Shown here one piece after another: positions 1-5,716 of a DNA stretch of 6,816 bases. Within the stretch, counting starts at the first letter, position 1. The number at the start of each line of letters is the position of its first letter. The notes under the pieces were generated by a model that saw only the letters and a list, made by a program, of their open reading frames with translations, made no database searches and had not been told where the DNA came from. Made by a program: the position numbers and the translations under genes. The DNA is from Deltaproteobacteria bacterium (lineage in GTDB: Bacteria; Desulfobacterota; Dissulfuribacteria; Dissulfuribacterales; UBA3076), in contig WTCF01000074.1 in NCBI GenBank assembly GCA_013138705.1, positions 1 through 6,816 on the forward strand. Reading direction: 5' to 3'.

Positions 1-17
1 CCTTCCACCTTCCACCT
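1..17. repeat. Heptamer tandem repeat (CCTTCCA)2.4
   Basis: Two exact CCTTCCA units plus CCT lie 8 bp beyond the stop of the 12-haem cytochrome gene. The array may continue outside the window. It has the same 7-bp period as the repeats in the other gaps but a different unit. No terminator hairpin is visible in the 25 bases after the stop codon. Confidence 0.75.
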
Positions 18-25
18 AAAATACC

Positions 26-1675
26 TTATGGCAACTCACCGAAAGGACCATAGCCTTTGGGATTTTGGCTATGACAACTCACCGTACAACTCTTGTCATA
101 GGAATCATAGCTTCCTTCTATGCCCACAAATTCCTGATCAAAATTGATAAGATGAGCGTTCCCCGCTATACTGCCGCCGTCCGCCAGTGGTATGCCATGA
201 GGATCATGGCATACTGAACACGGGACCCCTTCCACTGTTACGTGCGATTCATGGGGGGGAAATGCAGAACTACTGCTCATAAGGATTCTAGGATTATGAC
301 AGCGGAAGCACAGGGCATAGTTGTTCTCTGTATAGGTAAGCGGATAGTCCTGCTCATACCGGTCCATAAGCAGGTGAGGATATATGGAGCCGTGCGGCCC
401 GTCAAGGCCTATGCCTCCTGCCTTGGTCCCGTCATCCGAACTGTGACAGTCAGTACAGTAGATCCTGCTGGTTGTTGTATACTCGGGCCAGAGGCTTGGT
501 ACGTCATAACCCTTTCCGATACCAGCCACCGGGTGGTAAGAGGGATTGACCGGGTCGAAACGTAACCTCTCGTTCACCTCTTCTATCTGTCTCGGTACAA
601 CGACTGTGGGCACAAAGGAGTTGTCTGCATGACAGCGGAAGCAGATCTCGTATTCGTAAGCCGCCTCCTTGACCAGACTGCCTGAGATGTTTACACCGCT
701 TACGCCGACAAGACGTCCATTCACAAAAGGTGCCACTGCTTCATCACTATTCGCCCGGTGGGGATTATGGCATTCGGTACATTCCACATGGTAGGCCGCG
801 GTCAGAGGGTCCTCTGACGGATCGTGCACACCTGTTTCGGCCTCTACGGGGTGATGATAGACCTTGTTGATCTGGGTCTCGACATCAGAGGCGATACCTC
901 TGATACTGTGGCACGGCAGACAGTTTTCCTCCTCCATTTGCTTCTTGAGCAGCCACTCAGGCTCCTCGGCATTGTGGGGCATGTGGCAGTTAAGGCATCC
1001 TTCCATGATGGCATGGCCGCTCTGAGACCAGCCGGTCTTGTTATGGCATGCCTTGCAAAGCGCCGAACCATGGTTATCCATTACCAGAAATTTGCCATAC
1101 GGATTTTTGTGAGGATTGTGACAGGCCGTGCACTGCAATAGATGGCCGTCTTCAAGCTTGATCGCAGGCGGGAGCGTTCCGGGATCACGCAATTCTTCGT
1201 TTTCACTTGCCAGGGAAGTGGTATATGAAAAGGAAATAGGGTGATCGTTTGAAAGGTCGGTCTGGAGATTGGAGGCCCCTGGGAGAAGTGTGGACTCCAG
1301 ACCTGCAATAGGTTCCGAAGCGGCGTAAAGCTTACCCAGGGCGATGGTCCCGTCGTGGCAGCTCAGGCAGAGACGCGAGGCCCCGGTGGGTTGGCCTGGC
1401 TGTGCCTTCATGGTGGTGGATGCATAAAGGTCGTATGCACTTCCGCCGACCTCGCGGCTCCAAAGGGGTGTAACCCAGCTTGCATGGTGCGGGGTATGAC
1501 AGAAGATGCATACCCTTTCCTCTTCAGTAGCCTTATACCTTTCACCGGTCCCGCTTACAGAGAGATTGTGCACTGTGTAGAATATGCTCTCGCCCATGAC
1601 ATCGCTTGCCTGAGCGGCAAGCAGGGTCACTGTCAACGTGAATAGTACCGGCAATACCCTGGCTGTGTTATTCAT
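26..1675 (-). CDS. Secreted dodecahaem c-type cytochrome (11 CXXCH + 1 CX3CH), paired-CXXCH family
   Basis: A 549-residue multihaem cytochrome c, probably moving electrons in the periplasm or at the cell surface. Residues 1-23 form a Sec signal peptide (basic R6, hydrophobic core, likely cut after AQA at 21-23). There is no lipobox Cys, so the product should be soluble or held by partners. CXXCH haem sites begin at residues 56, 103, 182, 207, 227, 252, 299, 345, 407, 456 and 486; a CX3CH site (CTVSCH) is at 530-535. Five sites continue as CXXCHxPH (56, 182, 227, 299, 486), the doubled-CXXCH signature. About 21 further His residues are enough for bis-His ligation of all haems. The N-terminal HNLSVSG and CIFCHTPHH stretches resemble cytochromes of metal-reducing and sulfate-reducing bacteria (from memory). 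The ATG overlaps the TGA of the upstream NHL gene (ATGA) and has AGGGG 8 nt before it, which supports this start and translational coupling. The exact electron partner is unknown. Family call is secure; extracellular location is inference. Confidence 0.95.
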   Translation of the reverse strand: MNNTARVLPVLFTLTVTLLAAQASDVMGESIFYTVHNLSVSGTGERYKATEEERVCIFCHTPHHASWVTPLWSREVGGSAYDLYASTTMKAQPGQPTGASRLCLSCHDGTIALGKLYAASEPIAGLESTLLPGASNLQTDLSNDHPISFSYTTSLASENEELRDPGTLPPAIKLEDGHLLQCTACHNPHKNPYGKFLVMDNHGSALCKACHNKTGWSQSGHAIMEGCLNCHMPHNAEEPEWLLKKQMEEENCLPCHSIRGIASDVETQINKVYHHPVEAETGVHDPSEDPLTAAYHVECTECHNPHRANSDEAVAPFVNGRLVGVSGVNISGSLVKEAAYEYEICFRCHADNSFVPTVVVPRQIEEVNERLRFDPVNPSYHPVAGIGKGYDVPSLWPEYTTTSRIYCTDCHSSDDGTKAGGIGLDGPHGSIYPHLLMDRYEQDYPLTYTENNYALCFRCHNPRILMSSSSAFPPHESHVTVEGVPCSVCHDPHGIPLADGGSIAGNAHLINFDQEFVGIEGSYDSYDKSCTVSCHSQNPKGYGPFGELP

Positions 1676-2712
1676 CTTGTATTCCCCTGGACTTTCAGAT
1701 ACTGGAAGATCTGGACACGCTGGTTAAAGGAATCGGCTATGTAAATCCTGTCTTGGCCGTCTATAAAGATGCCGGTAGGCATCCAGAATTCCCCAAGCCG
1801 GTGACCGCTCTCACCAAAGGTCAGAAGGAGCGAACCTCCCTGGTCAAAGACCTGCACGGTATCGAACAAGGCGTCACAGACATAGATATGCCCGTCACTG
1901 TCCACTGCCACACCTTTTGGTCTTGCAAACCTCCCGGAGGTATCGCCAGGTTGGCCGAAGGCCTGGAGCTGTCTACCATCAGGGGTAAAAACCTGGATGC
2001 GGGCATTGAGTGCATCAGTGACAACGACCTGTCCGGCCCTGTCCACGGTAAGGGCGGTTGGATAATTGAACTGCCCGGGACCCATGCCGTGGGACCCGAA
2101 ACGGAACTTTTCCTGACCGTCCAGCCCGAAGGCGATTACCTGATGTACCCCGGAGTCGGCCACATAGATCAAGTAGTTTATACTATTATAGGCAATACCA
2201 GTGGGCCGGGAAAGCCCCTCTGTGACCCATTGTTCCATAACTTCACGGCGTAAGTCATAACGCAGGATGCCCTTTGCCTCTGAATCGGTAATATAGATAT
2301 TCCCCTGTCCATCTCCTGTAAGGTCTATCGGGGTATGAAGGACCGCACTCCTGTCCTTGGGAATCACTGAGTACTGCCTGCTTTTAAGGTCCATGAAATG
2401 AATGAGACGGGCACCGACATCTACGATAAACAGGCGGTCTTGCCCGTCTACATAGATGCCGTATGGTTTTACAATGAACCTGGGCTCCTGACCTATCAGG
2501 GCCTCCTTTAGCCTCTTCCACAGGCCCTTCTTCACTACGGTGGTATTCCAGTCCTTGAACTCCCCGACCCATTTGACCCGGGGAGGGGCCGGCGGGCCGG
2601 GCCACATGAGTTCAATACCAGGCCTTTCTATTACCTGGGCGTGTTTTGGCCCGCACCCGAAAAGGTAACAGGCCAAACAGGCCAAAATCAAAAGGAATAC
2701 AATGGATTTCAT
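1672..2712 (-). CDS. NHL-repeat six-bladed beta-propeller lipoprotein (second copy)
   Basis: A 346-residue exported lipoprotein. The signal peptide is basic at K2 and hydrophobic at 4-17, ending in the lipobox LFGC with lipidated Cys20. A Pro-rich linker with PPAPPRVKWVG (40-50) follows, then six NHL-like blades at about 79-109, 126-154, 168-206, 217-253, 263-300 and 311-339. Typical blade cores are RPKGVAVDSDGHIYVCD and MPTGIFIDGQDRIYIAD. NHL propellers usually act as protein-binding scaffolds; no catalytic residues are evident. It has the same plan (lipobox, PPxPPR linker, six blades) as the protein at 5717-6796, so the two are likely distant paralogues. The ATG has GAGGAA 7 nt upstream (2719-2724). 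The TGA is overlapped by the ATG of the 12-haem cytochrome gene, implying coupled synthesis and a role in assembling, anchoring or docking that cytochrome. Role is inference from context; fold and lipidation are well supported. Confidence 0.93.
   Translation of the reverse strand: MKSIVFLLILACLACYLFGCGPKHAQVIERPGIELMWPGPPAPPRVKWVGEFKDWNTTVVKKGLWKRLKEALIGQEPRFIVKPYGIYVDGQDRLFIVDVGARLIHFMDLKSRQYSVIPKDRSAVLHTPIDLTGDGQGNIYITDSEAKGILRYDLRREVMEQWVTEGLSRPTGIAYNSINYLIYVADSGVHQVIAFGLDGQEKFRFGSHGMGPGQFNYPTALTVDRAGQVVVTDALNARIQVFTPDGRQLQAFGQPGDTSGRFARPKGVAVDSDGHIYVCDALFDTVQVFDQGGSLLLTFGESGHRLGEFWMPTGIFIDGQDRIYIADSFNQRVQIFQYLKVQGNTR
1684..1688 (-). promoter_or_regulatory. Ribosome binding site of the 12-haem cytochrome gene
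   Basis: AGGGG on the minus strand lies 8 nt before the ATG at 1673-1675, inside the last codons of the upstream NHL gene. With the ATGA stop/start overlap it indicates translational coupling. Confidence 0.75.
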
Positions 2713-2715
2713 AAT

Positions 2716-2730
2716 ACGTTCCTCGAACGT
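2716..2730 (-). promoter_or_regulatory. Ribosome binding site inside a perfect inverted repeat, upstream of the second NHL gene
   Basis: ACGTTC and GAACGT form a perfect 6-bp inverted repeat separated by 3 nt. On the minus strand the Shine-Dalgarno GAGGAA (2719-2724) spans the loop and the 3' arm, 7 nt before the ATG at 2710-2712. The RNA hairpin could partly hide the ribosome site, or the palindrome could be a protein operator. The Shine-Dalgarno call is firm; the regulatory reading is inference. Confidence 0.55.
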
Positions 2731-2745
2731 TGAAATTTTAGGTTA

Positions 2746-2762
2746 AAGGCTGAAGGCTGAAG
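2746..2762 (-). repeat. Heptamer tandem repeat (AAGGCTG on + strand)
   Basis: Two exact AAGGCTG units plus AAG, period 7. It forms part of the left outer arm of the inverted-repeat block and is the mirror of the array at 2987-3001. Confidence 0.75.
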
Positions 2763-2788
2763 TATATCAATCATCTCGCAACGCCCAA
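2761..2788 (-). promoter_or_regulatory. Candidate sigma70-type promoter with extended -10 for the NHL2/12-haem pair
   Basis: On the minus strand TGATATACT gives an extended -10 (TGn plus TATACT at 2761-2766, five of six to consensus). A weak -35, TTGGGC (2783-2788), sits 16 nt further upstream. The transcript would start near 2754, so the 5' leader would include the heptamer repeat and the RBS hairpin. If real, the last two genes can be transcribed separately from the first three. The -35 is poor, so this is tentative. Confidence 0.3.
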
Positions 2789-2867
2789 ATGCCCTAAGTT
2801 TTGTGTGATCGCGCATGATTTGTCCCTAAAAGCCTTCGTGACTTATCAATAACTCAGGATAAGATGT

Positions 2868-2895
2868 CTGGATTCCGGCTTTCGCCGGAATGACG
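2868..2895 (+). repeat. REP-like palindromic unit, copy 1
   Basis: Begins CTGGATTCC and ends GGAATGACG. The middle forms a perfect 8-bp hairpin, 2872-2879 with 2884-2891, loop TTTC. From memory, units of this form (GGATTCC, pyrimidine-rich loop, GGAATGACG) are widespread intergenic repeats in many proteobacteria and Nitrospirota-like genomes. With copy 2 it forms a head-to-head, BIME-like pair. Confidence 0.75.
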
Positions 2896-2911
2896 TTTGG
2901 ATGTAAATGCC

Positions 2912-2939
2912 CGTCATTCCTACGAAAGCAGGAATCCAG
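2912..2939 (-). repeat. REP-like palindromic unit, copy 2 (inverted)
   Basis: Reverse complement of copy 1 with three substitutions over 28 bases. Its own hairpin (2916-2923 with 2928-2935, loop GAAA) has one mismatch. Only 16 bp separate it from copy 1, so the pair can also form one long stem of about 28 bp. Confidence 0.75.
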
Positions 2940-2986
2940 TGAATAGTCGCAAAATGTAATCTACCCCAACTTATTGAGAAGTTACA

Positions 2987-3001
2987 AGCCTTCAGCCTTC
3001 A
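2987..3001 (+). repeat. Heptamer tandem repeat (AGCCTTC on + strand)
   Basis: Two exact AGCCTTC units plus A, period 7. It is the right outer arm of the inverted-repeat block and the reverse complement of the array at 2746-2762. Confidence 0.75.
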
Positions 3002-3014
3002 ACCTAAATACCAT

Positions 3015-3034
3015 TTTCCAATTTCCAATTTCAA
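3015..3034 (+). repeat. Heptamer tandem repeat (TTTCCAA)
   Basis: Two exact TTTCCAA units followed by a degenerate third (TTTCAA, one base short). It sits 17 bp beyond the stop of the barrel gene, next to a small hairpin. Different unit but the same period as the other arrays. Confidence 0.7.
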
Positions 3035-3046
3035 GCCGTAAACGGC
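3035..3046 (-). terminator. Weak hairpin just after the barrel gene
   Basis: GCCGT and ACGGC form a perfect 5-bp stem with a 2-nt loop (or 4 bp with a 4-nt loop), 4 bp after the TAA on the minus strand. It is followed by TTGAAATTGG rather than a run of T, so it is a poor intrinsic terminator and may only slow decay or do nothing. Confidence 0.25.
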
Positions 3047-3050
3047 ACTC

Positions 3051-5039
3051 TTAAAAATACCGTCTGACCATCAGAAAGACCCTGGTTTCATCTCGTCTCC
3101 TGTTTTCCCACCATTCCCAGCCTCTATCAGCCCTTAATCGAAGTTCCAGGCGGCCTATATGCATATCAAAATTGAAGTTTAGGTTGAGTTCCTGCCTGTC
3201 ATATGTATAGCCCCCTCGAACGTCCAGGTACTCTAAGCCGGCCTTGGCTATGTTCCTACCGAACAATCTGCGTCTCACTGATACCCCGGCGTATAACTGG
3301 TTCTCTGTACCACCCTCGTCATCAAATTTGCTCTCCTGGACTTGTTTATGCTTGATGACGCGGTCTCGGAAGGAGAGCCACAGGTAGTTCCGCCGGTAGT
3401 ATCGCCGGTAGCGCCAGAAGAACTCGAGGTATTGCCGTTTATCAGTAGTGGAATCATAGTGCACGAATTCGCCTCCATACGTGGCGAAACGACGTGTGTT
3501 CACCAGGCCGATGGTGTATGTGAACAAGTCATACATATAGTCTTCGTCAGTATCGTCAGACAAAGGCTTCTGGTGGTTATCGACCAGGTAAGTATAGATC
3601 CGGTACCGGTTCGAGAACAGAGAGAGCGAAGACGAAGCCTGATGCACCGTGGTGGAATAGTGCAGCTCAGGCTCCATTAAAAATAAATAGTCAACGGAAA
3701 CCACGTCTCCGGGATTGATCGGACTTCCTGCAGTAAGTATCAGTTCGGTCCGCCGGCCGTATTGCAGCACAATGAAGTCCGGACCTTCCACATAGGTTAT
3801 GGTCCTGTCCTTGTTTTTCACCGTAATGCTTTCTTCTATTATATCCAGATTTTCGAGAAAGTTCGGCCCCACGACCTTCATTGTGACCTGTTCGTCAAGT
3901 ACCCAAGCCTGCCTTAAATCCTGATCCCTCTTAGTCCTGCCTTCGGTATATGAGTACCCTAATGAAAACAGACTGCTACGCGGCAATTTCTTCTGGTATG
4001 ATAAACCGCCTATGCCTTGTACATTTTTGTACATTCCCGCGGTATAATCAGTCTTGCGATTCAAGACCCTTAACCGGGAAGTGAAACTCTCATATAATTT
4101 ATGTTCAATCCATACCTGCTCTCTGTGTTCATGGCGGGACTGGTCTTTGGTGCTGTCACTGGTATAATCGTAGTCAAGGCCGATCCTCAAAGCACGGCCA
4201 GGTTGCAGAAAGAGCGATTCCGACCAGTCTTTGAACGAGTACGAGATAGTGTTGTCTTCATCACGCAGCCGGTAGGTGGAATCCAGCCGGCTTCGGGTGG
4301 GCAGAGTGCCCCAGTGCAGGCTGTTGCGGAACAGATACTCGCTGATCCGGCTTTTGTCTGCAGGCTGCGTGGAATCGAAATCGATATCGTCATCAGAGTG
4401 ATAAAAACTCACTTCCGTATGACTGAGGTCCTTATAGAGATGGAGTGCGTCAAAGGTGAAGGTCTCAGTAGTTTCGACACGGTCCAGTTTAAGTCCGTCG
4501 GTCTCCCTTCGTCTGCGGGAATATCGAAAATTGGTGGGCAGAATTGCGTTCTTGAGCGCCAGGGCCAGGCCATGATCGCGCTCATACAGGTCGTAGTTTC
4601 TGGCAAAGATGCGCTGGATATCTCTCCTTTTTTCGGAGAAAAAGAAATAGGTTGGGTAGGGACGGCGTTCGAAAAAGGTGCCATCTATATCATATTCCAA
4701 AATGGTCCCGCTCTCCGTGCCGCTGTCCTCATCGCTGCTGTCGTAGATCTCCTGGTTCAGACCAAGATCTGTAGAAAAGCGGCCGTTCAGGATCAGCGGA
4801 TCGTATATTGAATATTCAAAGGAAGAATGGAACTTTTCTATAAAGAGGTGTTCTTTTAACTCAAGATCTGTGCCCTTCTTGTTAACCGAGTTATTCCTAT
4901 ACCACCTATAATCCAGTTGGAGCCAGTTGCGAAATTTACTCAGGTTCAACAATACCTTGGGCCCGTCCGACTGGGCTGGATCGGCATTGAAGACCAGACA
5001 AGCCATCACAACAAACGCGATAACCTGAACGAGTCGCAT
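3051..5039 (-). CDS. Putative outer-membrane beta-barrel protein (porin-like sheath of a cytochrome conduit)
   Basis: A 662-residue exported protein. Residues 1 to about 24 are a Sec signal peptide (R2, hydrophobic 3-17, probable cut near PAQS). Cys14 lies within the hydrophobic core and the rest of the protein has no Cys, so it binds no c-type haem. The mature part is rich in alternating polar/aromatic strands separated by charged D/E/K/R turns, and it ends RVFLMVRRYF with a terminal Phe, the usual C-terminal signal of outer-membrane barrels. A non-barrel-looking segment at about 384-455 (ESITVKN, TYVEGPDF, NPGDVVSVDYLF) resembles an Ig-like insert. Length is on the scale of MtrB-type barrels, but I see no clear family match and cannot count strands reliably. 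GAGGGAG (5048-5054) lies 8 nt before the ATG and overlaps the stop of the pentahaem gene 14 bp upstream, so the two are co-translated neighbours. Most likely the sheath letting cytochromes exchange electrons across the outer membrane; a general transport or assembly barrel is the alternative. Confidence 0.9.
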   Translation of the reverse strand: MRLVQVIAFVVMACLVFNADPAQSDGPKVLLNLSKFRNWLQLDYRWYRNNSVNKKGTDLELKEHLFIEKFHSSFEYSIYDPLILNGRFSTDLGLNQEIYDSSDEDSGTESGTILEYDIDGTFFERRPYPTYFFFSEKRRDIQRIFARNYDLYERDHGLALALKNAILPTNFRYSRRRRETDGLKLDRVETTETFTFDALHLYKDLSHTEVSFYHSDDDIDFDSTQPADKSRISEYLFRNSLHWGTLPTRSRLDSTYRLRDEDNTISYSFKDWSESLFLQPGRALRIGLDYDYTSDSTKDQSRHEHREQVWIEHKLYESFTSRLRVLNRKTDYTAGMYKNVQGIGGLSYQKKLPRSSLFSLGYSYTEGRTKRDQDLRQAWVLDEQVTMKVVGPNFLENLDIIEESITVKNKDRTITYVEGPDFIVLQYGRRTELILTAGSPINPGDVVSVDYLFLMEPELHYSTTVHQASSSLSLFSNRYRIYTYLVDNHQKPLSDDTDEDYMYDLFTYTIGLVNTRRFATYGGEFVHYDSTTDKRQYLEFFWRYRRYYRRNYLWLSFRDRVIKHKQVQESKFDDEGGTENQLYAGVSVRRRLFGRNIAKAGLEYLDVRGGYTYDRQELNLNFNFDMHIGRLELRLRADRGWEWWENRRRDETRVFLMVRRYF

Positions 5040-5047
5040 GCTATCCG

Positions 5048-5054
5048 CTCCCTC
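5048..5054 (-). promoter_or_regulatory. Ribosome binding site of the barrel gene
   Basis: GAGGGAG on the minus strand, 8 nt before the ATG at 5037-5039. Its first base is the last base of the pentahaem TAG stop codon, so ribosomes ending the cytochrome can re-initiate on the barrel gene. Confidence 0.8.
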
Positions 5055-5656
5055 TATTTCAGGAAATAGCGCACTTTCCCGTAATGGGGATCGTGGCAGT
5101 CAGAGCAGGCCATTTCATGGGTCATTACCCGCTCGTGCATTAGAGTTGCGAGCCTCTGTTCCTGATGGCATTTGTCACATAGCCGGCTCTTTTCCATTTC
5201 AAGAAGTGAGCTATTGACAGATGTATGCGGAAGGTGGCAGGCCGAGCAGTCGCCCACTGCCACCGGGCCGTGCACAAAGGGCTCCTTGATGTAACGGATG
5301 AAGTCCCTGTGACAGACAAAGCAGAGTTCCCTTAGTGGACGGATAAGCCCAACGGCGGTAGTGAAGTCGTGGCAGTCCATGCACTTTTTTTCTTTGTAAG
5401 GTCTGTGAAACGAAGTTATCCTGGCATATTTCTCTTGGCCCTTACCCATTGCTTGCTCCTCCTCCAGCTCGGCAGCGATCCTCTTCTGATAATATTCCTC
5501 TAGAATCTCTTCCGGAGGGGCACAGCTCGGCACACCGTCGAAAATAGTGGTAAGCACCTTGTGCCTGGTCGTAGGATCGCATCCGGCACCCATTGCCGCT
5601 AAACCTGCAACCAGGCATAAAATAAGGACTAACTTCAATTTTGTGTTACCGTTCAT
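5054..5656 (-). CDS. Pentahaem c-type cytochrome lipoprotein, paired-CXXCH family
   Basis: A 200-residue c-type cytochrome. The signal peptide (K6, K8, hydrophobic 9-22) ends in MGAGC, an imperfect lipobox with candidate lipidated Cys26 (Gly rather than Leu at -3). Next comes a short conserved-looking motif, TTRHKVLTTIFDGVP (29-43), which I recall from other cytochrome lipoproteins of anaerobes, and a charged Glu-rich helix at about 48-77. Five CXXCH sites follow at 92, 112, 137, 160 and 184; two continue as CXXCHxPH (137, 184). Seven other His (32, 84, 129, 144, 174, 180, 191) could supply distal ligands. The small compact form, lipid anchor and adjacency to the barrel gene suggest an inner-leaflet or periplasm-facing electron carrier feeding the conduit. 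An A7 run precedes the first haem site. The ATG lies inside a 7/8-bp repeat array with no clear Shine-Dalgarno; TTG at codon 7 is a possible alternative. Family is secure, location is inference. Confidence 0.94.
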   Translation of the reverse strand: MNGNTKLKLVLILCLVAGLAAMGAGCDPTTRHKVLTTIFDGVPSCAPPEEILEEYYQKRIAAELEEEQAMGKGQEKYARITSFHRPYKEKKCMDCHDFTTAVGLIRPLRELCFVCHRDFIRYIKEPFVHGPVAVGDCSACHLPHTSVNSSLLEMEKSRLCDKCHQEQRLATLMHERVMTHEMACSDCHDPHYGKVRYFLK

Positions 5657-5657
5657 A

Positions 5658-5693
5658 GGTTCACAGGTTCAGGGTTCAAGGGTTCAGGGTTCC
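5658..5693 (+). repeat. Short tandem repeat array with GGTTC every 8/7/8/7 bp
   Basis: GGTTC starts at 5658, 5666, 5673, 5681 and 5688, giving spacings 8, 7, 8, 7. The units are variants of GGTTCA(G/A)G. The array fills most of the 60-bp gap between the first NHL gene and the pentahaem gene, and on the minus strand it runs into the pentahaem ATG, since CCTATGAAC is itself a variant unit. Confidence 0.75.
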
Positions 5694-5708
5694 AGTGAAC
5701 CTCTGAAC
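5682..5708 (-). other. Intergenic RNA hairpin between NHL1 and the pentahaem gene
   Basis: An 11-bp stem with one bulge. GTTCAG (5682-5687) pairs with CTGAAC (5703-5708), GGTTC (5688-5692) pairs with GAACC (5697-5701), the loop is CAGT (5693-5696), and T5702 is bulged. No U-run follows on the minus strand, so it is not a standard terminator. It may stabilise the upstream message end or affect translation of the cytochrome. Confidence 0.5.
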
Positions 5709-5716
5709 GGCTTTAT

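Larger units (their letters stand above)
2737..3008. repeat. Nested inverted-repeat block filling the 338-bp gap
   Basis: The gap 2713-3050 has no gene but three nested inverted pairs. The outer arms 2737-2758 and 2987-3008 match at 21 of 22 bases. The middle arms, about 2839-2854 and 2969-2984, match at 13 of 16. The inner arms 2868-2895 and 2912-2939 match at 25 of 28. The left half holds about 70 bp (roughly 2763-2831) with no counterpart on the right. This reads as two copies of a composite repeat placed head to head, or a MITE-like palindromic element; no target-site duplication or transposase remnant is evident. Confidence 0.7.

Noticed and set aside
242..1645. Several + strand and alternative minus-strand frames over the 12-haem gene
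   Set aside because: All overlap the cytochrome frame with its twelve haem motifs; none has a domain or a convincing ribosome site.
26..1675. Calling the 12-haem protein an OmcS/OmcZ-type nanowire subunit
   Set aside because: Haem number, spacing and length do not match the six- or eight-haem filament proteins, and no sequence signature of polymerisation can be seen; left as an open possibility only.
1753..2253. 166-codon + strand frame opposite the second NHL gene
   Set aside because: The minus strand encodes clear repeated NHL blades; the + strand product has no family features and is a by-product of the repeat codons.
2763..2867. A small gene or RNA in the left half of the 338-bp gap
   Set aside because: No frame with a ribosome site and no tRNA-like or riboswitch-like fold could be supported; only a short CTTATC/GATAAG inverted repeat (2842-2863) is visible.
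4101..4811. 236-codon open frame on the + strand opposite the barrel gene
   Set aside because: Antisense shadow: it lies wholly within the barrel gene, its product has no recognisable domain, and the minus-strand frame has a signal peptide, RBS and C-terminal Phe.
4990..5039. Lipobox-like VMAC at residues 11-14 of the barrel protein
   Set aside because: The Cys is followed by more hydrophobic signal-peptide residues (LVF) and sits too early; a signal peptidase I cut near residue 24 fits better.
5658..5693. Could the tandem repeats be a CRISPR array?
   Set aside because: Units are 7-8 bp with no spacers of 25-40 bp and no cas genes nearby.
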